Assembly (NCBI RefSeq): GCF_905171765.1
Contig: NC_053390.1
Span: 329,876,294-329,940,293, forward strand
Source of the DNA: Bufo bufo
Taxonomy: Eukaryota; Chordata; Amphibia; Anura; Bufonidae
Direction of reading: 5' to 3'
DNA: 64,000 nucleotides
Below, in pieces: positions 41,447 through 52,869 of the stretch. Under the pieces are notes generated by a model. It had not been told where the DNA came from. It was given only the letters and a program-made list of their open reading frames with translations, and ran no database searches. A program made the position numbers and the translations under genes. How positions within the stretch are numbered: position 1 is the first letter of the stretch; each line of letters begins with the position of its first letter.

Positions 41447-42626
41447 ATATCAACAACTCACTACTTTGTCCCCTACAGTGTAAGGATACGGTGTATTATA
41501 CTTAATATACTAATACCACTAGTGTCCTTAGGACTAAATTACACCTCTTGTTCCTACACCTACTTTCTCACTAAGACTTAACTTTTAATGATATCTAACT
41601 TAATATATTATTTAAAAAAAAAATAGGTGATTGCTAAAATTTCCAGCTGACCTCTCAGCTAACGCTCCTATATATTTCTTGTAATTTCCTGCTATTCCTT
41701 CTTAGCTAGGATTAATAACATTGTTTCCCTACTGGCTGCGCGCTGCCAGTTACACATATGGGTACAATGTATCTTTAACTTGCTATTCTATGTGATAGTA
41801 CTGGCGCTTTACTGAGTGCTTTGCTGAATTAAAACATATGATCAACGCTGCCCCCCGACATGTTTCGCCGAGTATCGGCGTCTTCAGGGGTTAGGGCAGT
41901 GTGTGTGCGCACTCCTTGTTCGGCAATTTGTAATCTCTGTCAACGTGTCATCACGGAAGCATGTTCACTACCTATCCAATGAAGATGTGTTTCGTCAGTG
42001 GATTTCAATTCAAATTGGTGGCGGTGGGGTCCTTCCCCTCCACTGTCATCACTTACCTGTCCCATCTTCTTCTATTGGTTACAGTTCGTGCGTGTCATCT
42101 GCAAACTTAGTCTACTGCACTGCTGCCCGTGCTGTTCCGCATGTCTTGGGACTTAATCTGCCTCACTCACGAACTATCCCATATATTGGATACTTTATAT
42201 AACTAGTATCATTTTGATTGCTTCATCATTCATATGCTTCTTCATTATGCACTAACCAAATGATAATATTGCTTCTGAAAAGCCTCATGGGCCAATCATT
42301 GACTTGTTTTACTTTTGGCCATGTAGATGATATTCATACAGATTTTTAATTTTTATTTTTGTTGTAATTTATCATTAATGTTTCACACTTTCTGTTAGAC
42401 AGTTGGCACTTATTGTTTGTTCTTATTTTATTTGTCATTATAGGTTGGCAACCATTGACGCCATTCTACGATCACATACTGGTGGCGATTCAACAATACT
42501 ACACTCACAGTTTTGATATATTAATAGAGTGTATGATTAACTTATTTAGATATCGGCCTTCATACATTATATTGATTAGACTACTATTGCCGATCAATTC
42601 CTCTATTTCCATTAATGATACTTTTT
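41447..42626 (-). mobile_element. Non-coding hammerhead-bearing insertion, possibly a solo Penelope-type pLTR
   Basis: It interrupts the tandem AT-rich unit between GGCGATTGTCATATGT and CCTATGTAGGGGCTC. Candidate 11-bp duplication TTGTCATATGT (41436-41446) / TTGTCCTATGT (42627-42637), 10 of 11 matching. The 1180-bp insert has no frame over 100 codons and no RT. Its size, the hammerhead in its middle and the long duplication resemble a solitary direct repeat of a Penelope-like element, but the sequence is unlike the one at 18.5-25.6 kb. Confidence 0.6.
41848..41899 (-). ncRNA. Hammerhead ribozyme in non-coding insertion
   Basis: On the minus strand: CUGCCC-UAA-CCC forms stem I with GGG-GGGCAG (nine pairs with a 3-nt bulge); core CUGAAGA (position 7 is free in hammerheads); stem II GCCG/CGGC with a short loop; GAAA; self-complementary ACAUGU as stem III; triplet GUC at the cleavage site. 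Every invariant core position is present. Only the first stem II position is a mismatch (C/C). Confidence 0.78.
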
Positions 42627-43341
42627 TTGTCCTATGTAGGGGCTCATTTTTTGCGTGATGAGGTGATGATTAGATTGGTACTATTTTGGGGGGCATATGC
42701 CTTTTTGATCGCTTAGTGTTGCACTTTTAGTGATGTAAGGTGACAAAAATTGCTTTTTCTACACAGGTTTTTATTTTTATTTTTTTTATGGTGTCTATCG
42801 GACGGGGTGGATCATGTGATATATTTATAGAGCCGGTCGTTACGGACGAGGCAATATCTAATATGTGTGTTTTTTCAATTTTATTCTATCTTTTATTATA
42901 AGATTAGGGGGAAGGGGCGTTTTTTCTTTTTTTTAACTTGAAACTTTCTTTTATTTATTGAAAACACTTTTTTTTTTTTTTACTTTATTTCTGTCCCACT
43001 CTCGGAATTCAACTTTTGGGGGCCTGATCCCCTCTGCAATGCATTACAGTACATCTGTATTGTAATGCATTGCCTGTTAGTGTACGACACTGAGCCATAC
43101 ACTAACAGGTTGCCTAGGAGACCCAGCCTGAGGCTGGATCTCCTCGGCTCCCGTAGAAGGCAGGTCCCGATGCTGTGCAAGGCATTGGGCAGCCTCTGCA
43201 CCGCATCTGGCTGCCTTGTCACGCATCGGGTCCCCGCCACAGCAGCGTGGGGACTCGATATGCTCACTCAAGCACAAACAACTTCTATGTCGCGATCAGC
43301 GCGGACTGTGGCATAGAAGGACGCCCTGTGTCCGTAAGAGG
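42627..43341. repeat. AT-rich unit remnant and CG-rich end of TTAA complex
   Basis: 42640-42880 continues the tandem unit. 43015-43340 contains inverted pairs such as GCAATGCATTACAGTAC with TGTAATGCATTGC, and TGTTAGTGTA with TACACTAACA. No gene. Confidence 0.6.
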
Positions 43342-43358
43342 TTAAAAGCAGTCAGCAC

Positions 43359-43686
43359 TGTTAGGTGGTGTGGATTATCTCCCTCTGACAGTGAAGCTTT
43401 GGAGATCTCTGCGCTGAGGTCTGAAGACAGTGTGTCAGGCGAGCAGGCTGCCTTACAGCCTGCAAGTGGACTTTCTGAGACTGAGCATTCACCCGGGTGT
43501 GAACTGACAGCCAGGATACCAGGTGAACGTTATTTTGTTTTTTCTGTGTGTGAACAAGCACCAAGCCTGAAAAGGGACTGTTGTGTTATGTTATGAGTGT
43601 GAATAAACACTAAAGATTGATTTAAAACCTGGTCCGTTGCCTCTATACTGCGTCCGCTAACCTGCCTACCAGAGTGAATCCCCACA
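43359..43686 (+). repeat. 5' LTR of second Gmr1-like copy
   Basis: The end at CCCCACA (43686) is fixed by the primer binding site TGGTGGAGGATGCGGG at 43689. AATAAA occurs near 43602. The start at TGTTAGGTGG (43359) is the most likely TG but is less sure, because no second LTR exists in the window. Confidence 0.7.
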
Positions 43687-43767
43687 TTTGGTGGAGGATG
43701 CGGGTCTACGGAGTGAGGCTGGCCTGAAGGCAGAAAAGTTTTGGGTTTTTTCCCCGGGCACGGGTGT

Positions 43768-45085
43768 ATGTCCTATATCAAGCCGGCAATATTACGACCT
43801 GTGTCTCCTGACAAAATGGAGGCGGTCGTGAAAGCCCTCATGAAGGCTAACTTGCAGCAGCGGGAGGCTAACAAGCAGCAGCAGGAAACCAACCAGCTGC
43901 TATTACAGCATGTGATGGTATTACAAGCAGCAGTAGCATCTTAGAACGTCCACGATGCCCGGAGAACTGTCCATGCGGTGATCCCTAAGTTGACCACCTC
44001 GGACGACGTCGAGACCTATCTGGCGGTATTCGAAAAGGTTGCCGTGAGGGAGAAGTTACCCCAAGACCAATGGGCTGAGGTCGTCGCTCCGTTCCTGGCA
44101 TCTGGACCCCAGCAGGTGTTTTTCGACCTACCAGATGATCAAGCAGCCAACTACCCGTCCATAAAGGGTGAGATTCTGGCAAGACTGGGCGTGAATGTAT
44201 TGGTCCGGGCCCAGCGGGTGCATAAGTGGGAATTTAACCTGGTTGAACTCGCCAGACCGCAGTATTATGATCTGCTACACCGGTTGCAAAAATGTCTGCA
44301 GCCTGACGTACTGAGTCCCATTGCTATGCTGGGCCATCTGTTGGCTGATGTGTTCTGGAGGGCTTTGCTTTTCTGGATTGTCCAGGTGTCCCCTGGTAAT
44401 GCCCTAGAGATTGTCGACCTGGTAGAGCGCTATGAGGCCAGCAGAAATCTACAGGCAGGTTCTTTTGGGAGGGGGCCAGTTAAACCCTGGAAATCTCCAC
44501 CCTCAACCAGGCGGCCAGTGCCAGCAAAACCCAATCGGGATATACTCCCTACAGACCCAGCTCCGATGGTCTGTTGGCGGTGTCAAGAGCCTGGTCACAT
44601 AAGGGCCGACTGTCCCCATCGGGGGGAACCCATGGACACTAACTATGGCTATCGCCCCTCAATGTATGCCAGGAGGCTGTGTGCAACCGGTACTCCAGAG
44701 ACAATAGACAGTAGTCACCTGTGCCAGGTGCAAGTGGGAGATACCCTGGCTGTGGCACTGCTGGACTCAGGGAGCCTGGTGTCCCAGGTAAGAGCTACCC
44801 TGGTGCGGCCCACTGAGTATACTGGCCGAAAAGTAGGCATCGTGTGCAACTATGGAGACTTAAAGGACTATCCCACCGATCTGATGTCTCTATCCACGGT
44901 GGCCGGCAGGTGGACTCATAAGGTGGCCGTCGCCACAAAGTTAAATTATGAACTAATAATTCGGAGAGACTTCTCCGATTTCCCGTCACTATGGCCTGAG
45001 GCGAGAGTCACCGATACCCATGGGGCAGGAGTAGCCCCAATAGAATGGCCTTGCTCAGGGGGGAAACCAAAACCCTTAGAACCAT
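43768..45085 (+). pseudogene. Gmr1-like gag-protease, truncated second copy
   Basis: The ATG at 43768 (MSYIK) parallels the first copy. A Gln-rich coiled coil follows, then an in-frame TAG at 43942-43944, after which the frame stays open. The SCAN-type capsid region (RVHKWEFNL, LVERYEASRNL), CCHC knuckle (CWRCQEPGHIRADC, about 44572) and protease ALLDSGSLV (about 44757) are all readable. Divergence from the first copy is large, so they are different subfamilies. The frame loses homology near 45085, where the hAT-type tandem repeats begin. Integrase and RT are absent, deleted or replaced at that junction. Confidence 0.9.
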
Positions 45086-45640
45086 CAGCAGCATCAGAAG
45101 ACCAAAGAGTGGCAAGGTGACATAGTGTGGAGATGGCAGTAGCAGCAGCAGCATCAGGATACCACAGAGTGGCAAGGTGACATAGTGTGAAGATGGCAGC
45201 ACCAGCAGGATACCACAGAGTGGCAAGGTGACATAGTGTGGAGATGGCAGTAGCAGCAGCAGCAGCATCAGGAGACCACAGAGTGGCAAGGTAACATAGT
45301 GTGGAGATGGCAGTAGCAGCAGCATCAGGATACCACAGAGTGGCAAGGTGACATAGTGTGGAGATAGCAGCAGCAACAGGAGACTACAGAGTGGCAAGGT
45401 GACATAGTGCGGAGATAGCAGCAGCAGCATCAGGAGAACACAGAGTGGCAAGGTGACATAGTGTGGAGATGGCAGCAGCAGCAGCATCAGGAGACCACAG
45501 AGAGGCAAGGTGACAGTCTGGAAATGGCAGTAGCAGCATCAGTATACCACAGAGTGGCAAGGTGACATAGTGTGGAGATGGCAGCAGAAGGAGGATACCA
45601 CAGAGTGGCAAGGTGATGTGTGGAGATGCAGAAAACCTCA
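45085..45640 (-). repeat. ~55-60-bp tandem array, hAT 3' region
   Basis: Nine or so units of CACAGAGTGGCAAGGTGACATAG, GTGTGGAGATGGCAG and GCAGCATCAGGA. Same family as 9083-9480 (opposite strand) and 46385-46545. Frames through this array are artefacts. Confidence 0.88.
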
Positions 45641-45762
45641 GGGATTAGCAGCACTACTTATCCCACATACTTGGGTACGGACCAGTAGACAGACTTCAAG
45701 CCGGATGGTGCACGGGTGGTGCACGCAGATAGGGATCCTGGCTGGGGGTCCCGACTCATCCA

Positions 45763-45989
45763 GATGCTTCAATAATCCGCAGCACTCGCCAGTAGTTGGT
45801 GTAAAATGGGGATTTCTTCACTCAGACAGCTAGATTACAGCGACGTTTCGACCTTGGTGGGTCTTTATCAAGCAATGACCTTGATAAAGACCAACCAAGG
45901 TCGAAACGTCGCTGTAATCTAGCTGTCTGAGTGAAGAAATCACCATTTTACACTAACTACTGGCGAGTGCTGCGGATTATTGAAGCATC
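45763..45989. repeat. 227-bp palindrome with hammerhead-like core
   Basis: Arms of about 110 bp (GATGCTTCAATAATCC at one end, its complement at the other) meet near CAATGAC (45873-45879). Close to the centre each arm has TTGATAAAGACC, then GGTCGAAACGTC. This resembles a decayed hammerhead core (GAAA, ACGU, GUC kept; CUGANGA not). It interrupts the hAT 3' array. Confidence 0.85.
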
Positions 45990-46074
45990 AAAGTGTGGCG
46001 ATGGCAGTAGCAGCAGCATCTGGAGACCACAAAGTGACAGAGTGGGGCGGTGGGTGGCAATACCAGTACCCGCT

Positions 46075-46395
46075 GACGAAGTTGGGTGAAAGATGGAGCT
46101 CTTGGCATCAGATGTGTGGCATCAGGTGGGTTGTAGCATCAGAGTAGTAGCTGAGGCAGGTAGTCAGAAGAAACCGGTCTCTTTTATCAAAGTGTTAGTG
46201 TGGCATCATGGATGATCTAGTCTGATGCATCAGGAATTGGTGGTTGGAAATCCTCGCTGATCCACACCTGATTCATTTTGACAAAGGTCAGTCTCTCCAC
46301 ATTTTGGGTGGATAGGCGAGTTCTCCTTGGGGTAACTATGGCCCCCACTGCACTAAACACCCGCTCTGATGCCACACTACTGGCCGGGCAGGAGA
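46075..46395 (-). repeat. Second copy of the hAT 3' end (520-bp tandem duplication)
   Basis: This segment repeats 46595-46915 at an offset of about 520 bp. It includes the codons for SSVASERVFSAVGAIV to IPDASD and the 3' non-coding TTTTATCAAAGTGTTAGTG. A small array of the 57-bp unit lies between the copies. Confidence 0.85.
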
Positions 46396-46735
46396 TGGCA
46401 GTAGCAGCAGCAGCATCAGGATACCACAGAGTGGCAAGGTGACATAGTGTGGAGATGGCAGTAGCAGCAGCATCAGGATACCACAGAGTGGCAAGGTGAC
46501 ATAGTGTGGAGATGGCAGAAGCAGCTGCATCTGGAGACCACACAGTGACCCGGTGACAGAGTGGGGTGGTGGGTGCTAATACCAGTACACACTGACGAAG
46601 TTGGGTGAAACAAGGAGCTCTTAGCATCAGATGTGTGGCATCAGGCGGGTTGCAGCATCAGAGTAGTAGCTGAGGCAGGTAGTCAGAAGAAACCGGTCTC
46701 TTTTATCAAAGTGTTAGTGTGGCATCATGGATGAT

Positions 46736-48925
46736 CTAGTCTGATGCATCAGGAATTGGTGGTTGGAAATCCTCACTGATCCACGCTTGATTCATTTTGA
46801 CAAAGGTCAGTCTCTCCACATTTTGGGTGGAAAGGCGAGTTCTCCTTGGGGTAACTATGGCCCCCACCACACTAAACACCCGCTCTGATGCCACACTACT
46901 GGCCGGGCAGGACAGCTTTTCCAGGGCAAACTCTTCTAGTTGCGGCCACAAATCCAGTTTGGCTGCCCAGTAGTCCAGTGGATCTTCAATGTGGGTTGGC
47001 AGGGTGCTGTCCAAGTATGCCACCACCTGCTGGTTCAGGTCCTGCTGCTGCTGGTGAGTAGTTTCTTCACTATGGGGGGGAAGAAAGCTACTCATCAGCG
47101 ACTGTAGACTCAGGTTGCTGCTGATGGAGCTGGTACTGCTCCTGCCAACCCACCCTTCCTCAGAAGCCTTGGCAATGGAACGTGAGCGCAGAGGGTCAGA
47201 CCTGCGAGAGGATGGACGATGGCGCAGATAGGCAGCGGCCAACTGACTAAATAGGATGTCTCTGTAGTAGTTAAGTTTATCCTCCCTCTCAGTGGGTGTA
47301 AAAAAGGCCCCCATTCTTGACCGGTAGCGAGGGTCTAACAAGGTGGAGAGCTAGAAGTCATCCCTCTGCCGAATGGTGACAATTCGGCTGTCACTACGCA
47401 AGAAAGTGAGCATGCATCGGGCCATTTGTGCAAGTGACTCGAAGGGACTCCCTGCCTCCAGCTCCACTGCATACTGCCACGGTGTGTCTGGGTCCTCTGT
47501 CTCATCTTCCTCATCGCCTTGTAGCTTCTCTGGCTGCTCCTGCTCCTCCTCTCCTGTCACCTGAGTAGAAAAACCAACCTTTTTGCTACACATTGCCTGT
47601 GCGCCAATGTCCTCCTCCCCCTCCTCCTCCTCCTCTTCCAGTTCAGCTCCCACAGGGCTCATGTGCCCTTGAGATCTAGGCGCCATGTCTCCAGTCCCCT
47701 GACCAGCTATTGTTACCACCATCTGTTCCAGGACATGAAGCAGTGGAATGACGTTGTTCATCCCGTAGTCCTGGCGACTGACAAATAACGTGGCGTCCTC
47801 AAAGGGCCTGAGCAAACGGCAGGTGTCACGCATGAGCTGCCACTGGCTGACATCGAAGTTGCACAGGGGAGCACTCCTATCCGCTTGCATTATCAAGAAA
47901 TCGTTGATGGCCTTTCTCTGTTTGTATAGTCAGTCCAACATATGCAGGGTGAAATTCCAACAGGTGGAAACTTTGCATATTAGCCTATGTTGAGGGATGC
48001 TGTTCTTCCGCTGCAGCTCAAGGAGGGTGTGCTTTGCGGTGTACGAGTGGCTGAAGTGCATGCAAAGTTTCCTGGCCATTTTAAGGATGTCTTGCACATG
48101 GATGAAAGATTTCAGGAACAACCAGATTGTACACGTGTGCCATGCAGGGCACATGGCTCAGCCTTCCTTGATGCAGCGCCGACACAATGTTCTTCCCATT
48201 GTCGGTCACCATAGTTCCGATTTTGACTTGTCGGGGAGAAAGCCAGGATTCGATTTCTTGACAACGGACGTGGAGCAGTTCCTCCCCTGTGTGACTCTGT
48301 TCGCCCAGGCAAACGAGGTGCAGAACAGCGTGACACCGCCGTGCCCTGCACATGCACTTTGGCAGACACTGACAAGCTCAAGGACTGGCCCACCTTCTGT
48401 TCTACAGATTTGTGCAGTGCTGGTACTGCATTTTTCGCAAAGAAATGACGGCTTGGGACTCTCTACCTCGGCTCGGCACAAGCCATCAGTTTTGTGAAAG
48501 ATGTAGAGTCCACCACTTGGAAAGGGAGGGACTGCAGCACCAGCAACTTGGACAGGAACACATTCAACATTGGCACCCTGGCCACGCTTTACCTTCTGCT
48601 CACATATTCTACATATGGCCACGTTAACCTCTTCCGGCGGCTTAACAAAAAACTTCCACACCGCCGAGTAGGTGATTTTCCCCCCAACAATCCGCACTGA
48701 CTGACTGCTACCACTGCTGCCTCCGTGAACCCCTGCACCACTACTTCCCTGGCAGGTAGGCTGCTGCGAAGCAGGTGGTCTACCCAGGGCACGTTTGTCT
48801 CCCGACCTCCCACTGCTGCCCCCCTGCTGACTTCCGGACACTTCCACGCGACCTCCCACTACTTGCCCGCCTAGCGGTGAGGGAACAGAAAAGGACAGAG
48901 GCAGGTTGAGGACAGGTGAGGGCAC
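46736..48925 (-). pseudogene. BED-finger hAT transposase, degenerate (copy 2)
   Basis: Pieces in order on the minus strand: BED-type zinc finger start (VWKFFVKPPEEVNVAICRIC, about 48700-48640); second catalytic region VTDNGKNIVSAL with LSHVPCMAHVYNLVV (about 48235-48110) in another frame; RLICKVSTCWN (about 47980); RPFEDATLFVS and the acidic insert (47896-47351). After a Trp codon changed to TAG (47353-47351), STLLDPRYRSR through dimerisation region CPASSVASERVFS to IPDASD ends at 46736. At least three frameshifts plus that stop. The first catalytic Asp region is not readable. The start is unresolved because upstream ATGs are out of frame. Confidence 0.87.
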
Positions 48926-49284
48926 AGGGCATGCTCCCAGGCCATGCCAACTAAGGGTTGTGTCTCACGAACCCACCGACTGTTGGCTGGGGGTGTCTGA
49001 TGTCACTTGCAATAAAGTGGATGACCAAGTTAACCAATCAAGAACTTCTTGGTTGCTGGTCAAGACACAACCACTAGATGATTCCGGGAGCACAGGCCTC
49101 TCGCTGCGACTCCTGCTGCCACGCCCCCTTACTCGGCTGTGACCTGTGCCTGCACCAGAAAACATTTATGCCTCTGCCACTACTCTGTGTATGGCCTGGC
49201 ACATCTCTGTCTGACATACTTTTAGCTGAACTAAATAAATTAAAAGCAAATTAAAACACCCCTAAAAACGACAAAAATATATAT

Positions 49285-50245
49285 TTTTTTGTACTAAAGT
49301 AGGCCACAAAACGATTTCACCACAAATAAATGCGCCAGTAAAGTGCGTATATAGTTTTCTTTCTGTACTGAAATAGGCCACTAAACGCTTTTGCCACAAA
49401 TAAGTGCACATGTGAAGTGTGTATGTGTTTTTCTTTCTGTACAATTTCAACACATATAACTGCAGAAGTGAACTGAGAATATATTTTTATTTTTGTTCTG
49501 AAATCGGCCAGTAAACGCTTTTAGCAGAAATAAGTGCACCAGTGAACTGCGTATATATTTTACTTTCTGTACTGAAATAGGTCAATAAATGCTTTCAACA
49601 CATATAACTGCAGAAGTGAACAGAGAATATATTTTTCTTTTTGTACTGAAATAGGCCACTATAGTCTTTCACAACAAATAAATGCAACAGTGAAGTGCGT
49701 ATATTTTTTTCCTTATTGTACTGAAATAGGACACTGAACGCTTTCACCACATATAACTGCAGAAGTGAAATGCGCATATATTTTTCCTTTTTGTACTGAA
49801 ATAGGCCACTAAACTCTTTCACAAATAAATGCAACAGTGAAGTGCCTATATTTTTTCCTTTTTGTACTGAAATAGGACACTGAACGCTTTCACCACATAT
49901 AACTGCAGAAGTGAAATGCGTATATATTTTTTCCTTTTTATACTCAAAATAGGCCACTAAACTTTCACCACAAATAAATGCAACAGTGAAGTGCGTATAT
50001 TTTTTTCTTTTTTGTACTGAAATAGGCCATTAAACAGTTTCACAAATAAATGCAACAGTAAAGTGTGTATATTTTTTTCCTCTTTGTACTGAAATAGGAC
50101 ACTGAACGTTTTCACCATATATAACTGCAGAAGTGAAATGCGTATAACTTTTTCCTTTTTGTACTGAAATACGCCACTAAACTCTTTCTACACAAATAAC
50201 TGCAGAAGTGAAATGTGTATATATTTTTATTTTTCCACAGATATA
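49285..50245 (-). repeat. ~72-85-bp tandem array, 5' region of hAT copy 2
   Basis: A dozen units containing TACTGAAATAGGCCACTAAACG, CTTTCACCACA, AATAAATGCAACAGTGAAGTG and a T-rich spacer (ATATTTTTTTC). It lies between transposase and the 5' terminus. Tiny frames in it are artefacts. Confidence 0.9.
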
Positions 50246-50887
50246 AGCCACTAAAGGCTTTTCAACATACAGTTGCAAGAAAAAGTATACTTTTTCTTGC
50301 AACTGTAGCACTTGCACTCCAATAACAAGAACAAATTGCTGGAATGCCAGAGCTGTATAATGGCTATTTGGATCCCCCCAAAAAGTTTCCCGCTTGTAAA
50401 TCGCTTTTTTTTTTCACAATGATGTTTTTCTAGCACTGTCCCAAGCGCCTTTTGATGTCTCTCCCTGCAATAAGATGCTGTGAAATGATTCCTCCCTATC
50501 CTTTCCCTGCACTTATAAATCATTTTTTCATTTATTTTTTTTTCACAATAAAGTTTTACCTATTGCTGTGCCTTTTCAAGTCTGTCCCTGCACTCAGAAT
50601 GCTGGAAAATGGCTGACTCTAAGATAGTCACCGTATTTATAGGGCTGTGACATCACAGGGCTGGCTGGCTGCTGATTGGCTGCATGCATGCATGTCAATC
50701 TGGGTGATCCCGCCTTCCCAGAGTTCCTTGCCCCATGTCCTCAGTCCTGACACGTGTAGCCGCCATTTTAGGAAAAATTGTGATTTGTTACCACAAAGCG
50801 CGAGGAAATTCGTATTAGTTGCAAATCAAATTTTTCCTGAAATTCGGATCGAATTCCTCTTCGTCTGATTCGATACGCTCATCTCTA

Positions 50888-51259
50888 GCCATAATGGAAA
50901 AAAAATTGAAAACACACAATTCGCCATTTTTTTGTCACCTTGTCCCCCCCAAAAATACAATGATCAAAAAGTCATATATACCACATAAATGGTACCAATA
51001 AAAACTACAGTTCGTCCTGCAAAAAAAAAGCCCTAATACAGCAGTGTGGACAGAAATATAAAAAAAAAGTTATGGCTGTCAGAAAATGGCAAAGCAAAAA
51101 AAATTGTAATTTTAAATTTTTTAAATCTAGCAAAATAAAAAAAATATACAAATTTGGTATTGCAGTATTCGTATTGATCTGCTGAATAAGGATGTCATGT
51201 CATTTTTAGTGCACACTTATTGCCATAATATCAAAACCTATAGTTGGAAGTAAAAGGAG
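50888..51259. other. Non-coding AT-rich DNA
   Basis: Contains segments like AAAAAGTCATATATACCACA and AAAACTACAGTTCGTCCTGC, seen in many amphibian MITE interiors. No ends or gene recognised. Confidence 0.5.
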
Positions 51260-51262
51260 TTA

Positions 51263-51989
51263 GGCCTCTTTCACACTTGCGTTGTTGGGATCCGGCATGC
51301 ACTTGCCGGAGGTGCCTGCCGGATCCGGAAAAACGCAAGTGTACTGAAAGTGTTACTATGGCACCCAGGACGCTATTAAAGTCCTGGTTGCCATAGTAGG
51401 AGCGGGGAGCGGGGGAGCGGTATACTTACAGTCCGTGCGGCTCCCCGGGCGCTCCAGAATGACGTCAGAGCGCCCCATGCGCATGTATGACGTGATCCAT
51501 GCGATCACGTGATCCATGCGCTTGGGGCGCCCTGACGTCACTCTGGAGCGCCCGGGGAGTCGCACGGACGGTAAGTATGCTGCTCCCCCGCTCCCCGCTA
51601 CACTTTACCATGGCTGCCAGGACTTTAGCGTCCCGGCAGCCATGGTAACCATTCAGAAAAAGCTAAATGTCGGCTCCGGCAATGCGCCGAAACGACGTTT
51701 AGCTTAAGGCCGGATCCGGATCAATGCCTTCCAATGGGCATTAATTCCGGATCCGGCCTTGCGGCAAGTGTTCCGGATTTTTGGCCGGAGCAAAAAGCGC
51801 AACATGCTGCGGTATTTTCTCCGGCCAACAAACGTTCCGTACCGGAACTGAAGACATCCTGATGCATCCTGAACGGATTACTCTCCATTCAGAATGCATT
51901 AGGATAATCCTGATCAGGATTCTTCCGGCATAGAGCCCCGACGACGGAACTCTAGGCCGGAAGACAATAACGCAAGTGTGAAAGAGCCC
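51263..51989. mobile_element. Foldback MITE, PIF/Harbinger-like, TTA duplication
   Basis: Begins GGCCTCTTTCACACTTGCGTT, ends AACGCAAGTGTGAAAGAGCCC, flanked by TTA (51260-51262 and 51990-51992). Inside, arms carrying GAGCGGGGAGCGGGGGAGC and GCGCCCGGGGAG lie as inverted copies around 51490-51520, and GGATCCGG motifs recur. 727 bp, no coding capacity. Confidence 0.8.
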
Positions 51990-52359
51990 TTAAACAATAA
52001 ACATCACAGAAAGATGTTCAGGGCAATACCATAACTGTAGAAGACAATTTTTTATGAATCACATCTTCATCTGGACTAAATTTACATTGCAATAATCATG
52101 TCGAGATTAGGGTTGAGCGAACCCGAACTGTAAAGTTCGGGTTCGTACCGAACTTTAGAATTTTTGGACCCCGGACCCGAACCCAAACTTTTCAGTAAAC
52201 GTTTGGGTTCGAGTTCGTGTTCGGCGATTTAATGGCGCTTTTTGAAAGGCTCCAGAGCAGCCAATCAACAAGCGTTTAACTCTTGTGCCCTTAGAATCCA
52301 TCACAGCCATGCCTACTAATGGCATGGCTGTGATTTGCCAGTGCAGCATGTGACCCAGC

Positions 52360-52368
52360 CTCTATATA
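52360..52368 (+). promoter_or_regulatory. TATA-like box of the hAT 5' region
   Basis: CTATATAAG about 255 bp inside the element, downstream of a hairpin around CACAGCCATGCC (52302-52333). Plausible transposase promoter, by position only. Confidence 0.4.
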
Positions 52369-52869
52369 AGCTGGAGTCAAGTAGCGCTGTACGTCACTCT
52401 GCTCTTACTAGTGTAGGGATAGGATGCTGCTGCTTTGAGGGAGAGAATAGGAAAGAAGAATCTATCTGTTATCAGAACTTGTTAACTCTGCAATCTACAG
52501 CGATTTTGTTTTGTGGGTGCAGTGCAACATTTTTTTACCCTGCCCTGAGCCCAGTGACACAGAAAAAGAACTTTGATCCGTCTGTTAGTTTTGTGGGGGT
52601 CGGCGACCATTTTGTGCAAGTTCAGTGCACCAGCACAGCATACTGTATGTGCCAGGGACAATAATTTAACCCTGTTCTTTTAGTTCAGTGGGCAACATAT
52701 ACCCATTTTTTAAGTGCACCTGCACTGCATATGTTCCAGGGGAAGGCAAAATAATATAGGGAATCGTTCTGTGAATTCAGGGACCCAGGGGGTTACATAT
52801 TCACATTTTTTTCTGTAAAGTACAATGCAAGTAAATCCATCTGTTAGATTCTGTGGGGACAAATTTTTA

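Larger units (their letters stand above)
38779..43341. mobile_element. AT-rich TTAA-flanked repeat complex
   Basis: Left end TTAA-CCCTTAGGATAC (38775). Right end, read inward, TTAA-CCTCTTACGGACAC (43345). The two are similar inverted ends flanked by TTAA, suggesting a piggyBac-type non-autonomous element. The interior contains segments common in frog genomes as I recall them, such as AATGCCACCATTTAATATGGC (38921) and GACCCCATTTTGGAAACTATG (40732). A second TTAACCCTTTAAGTG at 40409 may be the start of another copy, so this could be two overlapping elements rather than one. Confidence 0.5.
45085..50887 (-). mobile_element. hAT element copy 2, degenerate
   Basis: The minus-strand 5' end is at 50887 with the inverted-repeat start TAGAGATGAGCG, similar to TAGGGTTGAGCG at 52108. 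A tandem array follows, then BED finger and transposase (48925-46736), then the 3' array. The 3' end abuts truncated Gmr1 gag near 45085 without a visible terminal repeat, so that end is rearranged. That 50887 belongs to the same element as the transposase is inferred from order and orientation. Confidence 0.65.

Noticed and set aside
45008..45611. Leu-rich minus-strand frames
   Set aside because: Translations of the ~57-bp hAT 3' array.
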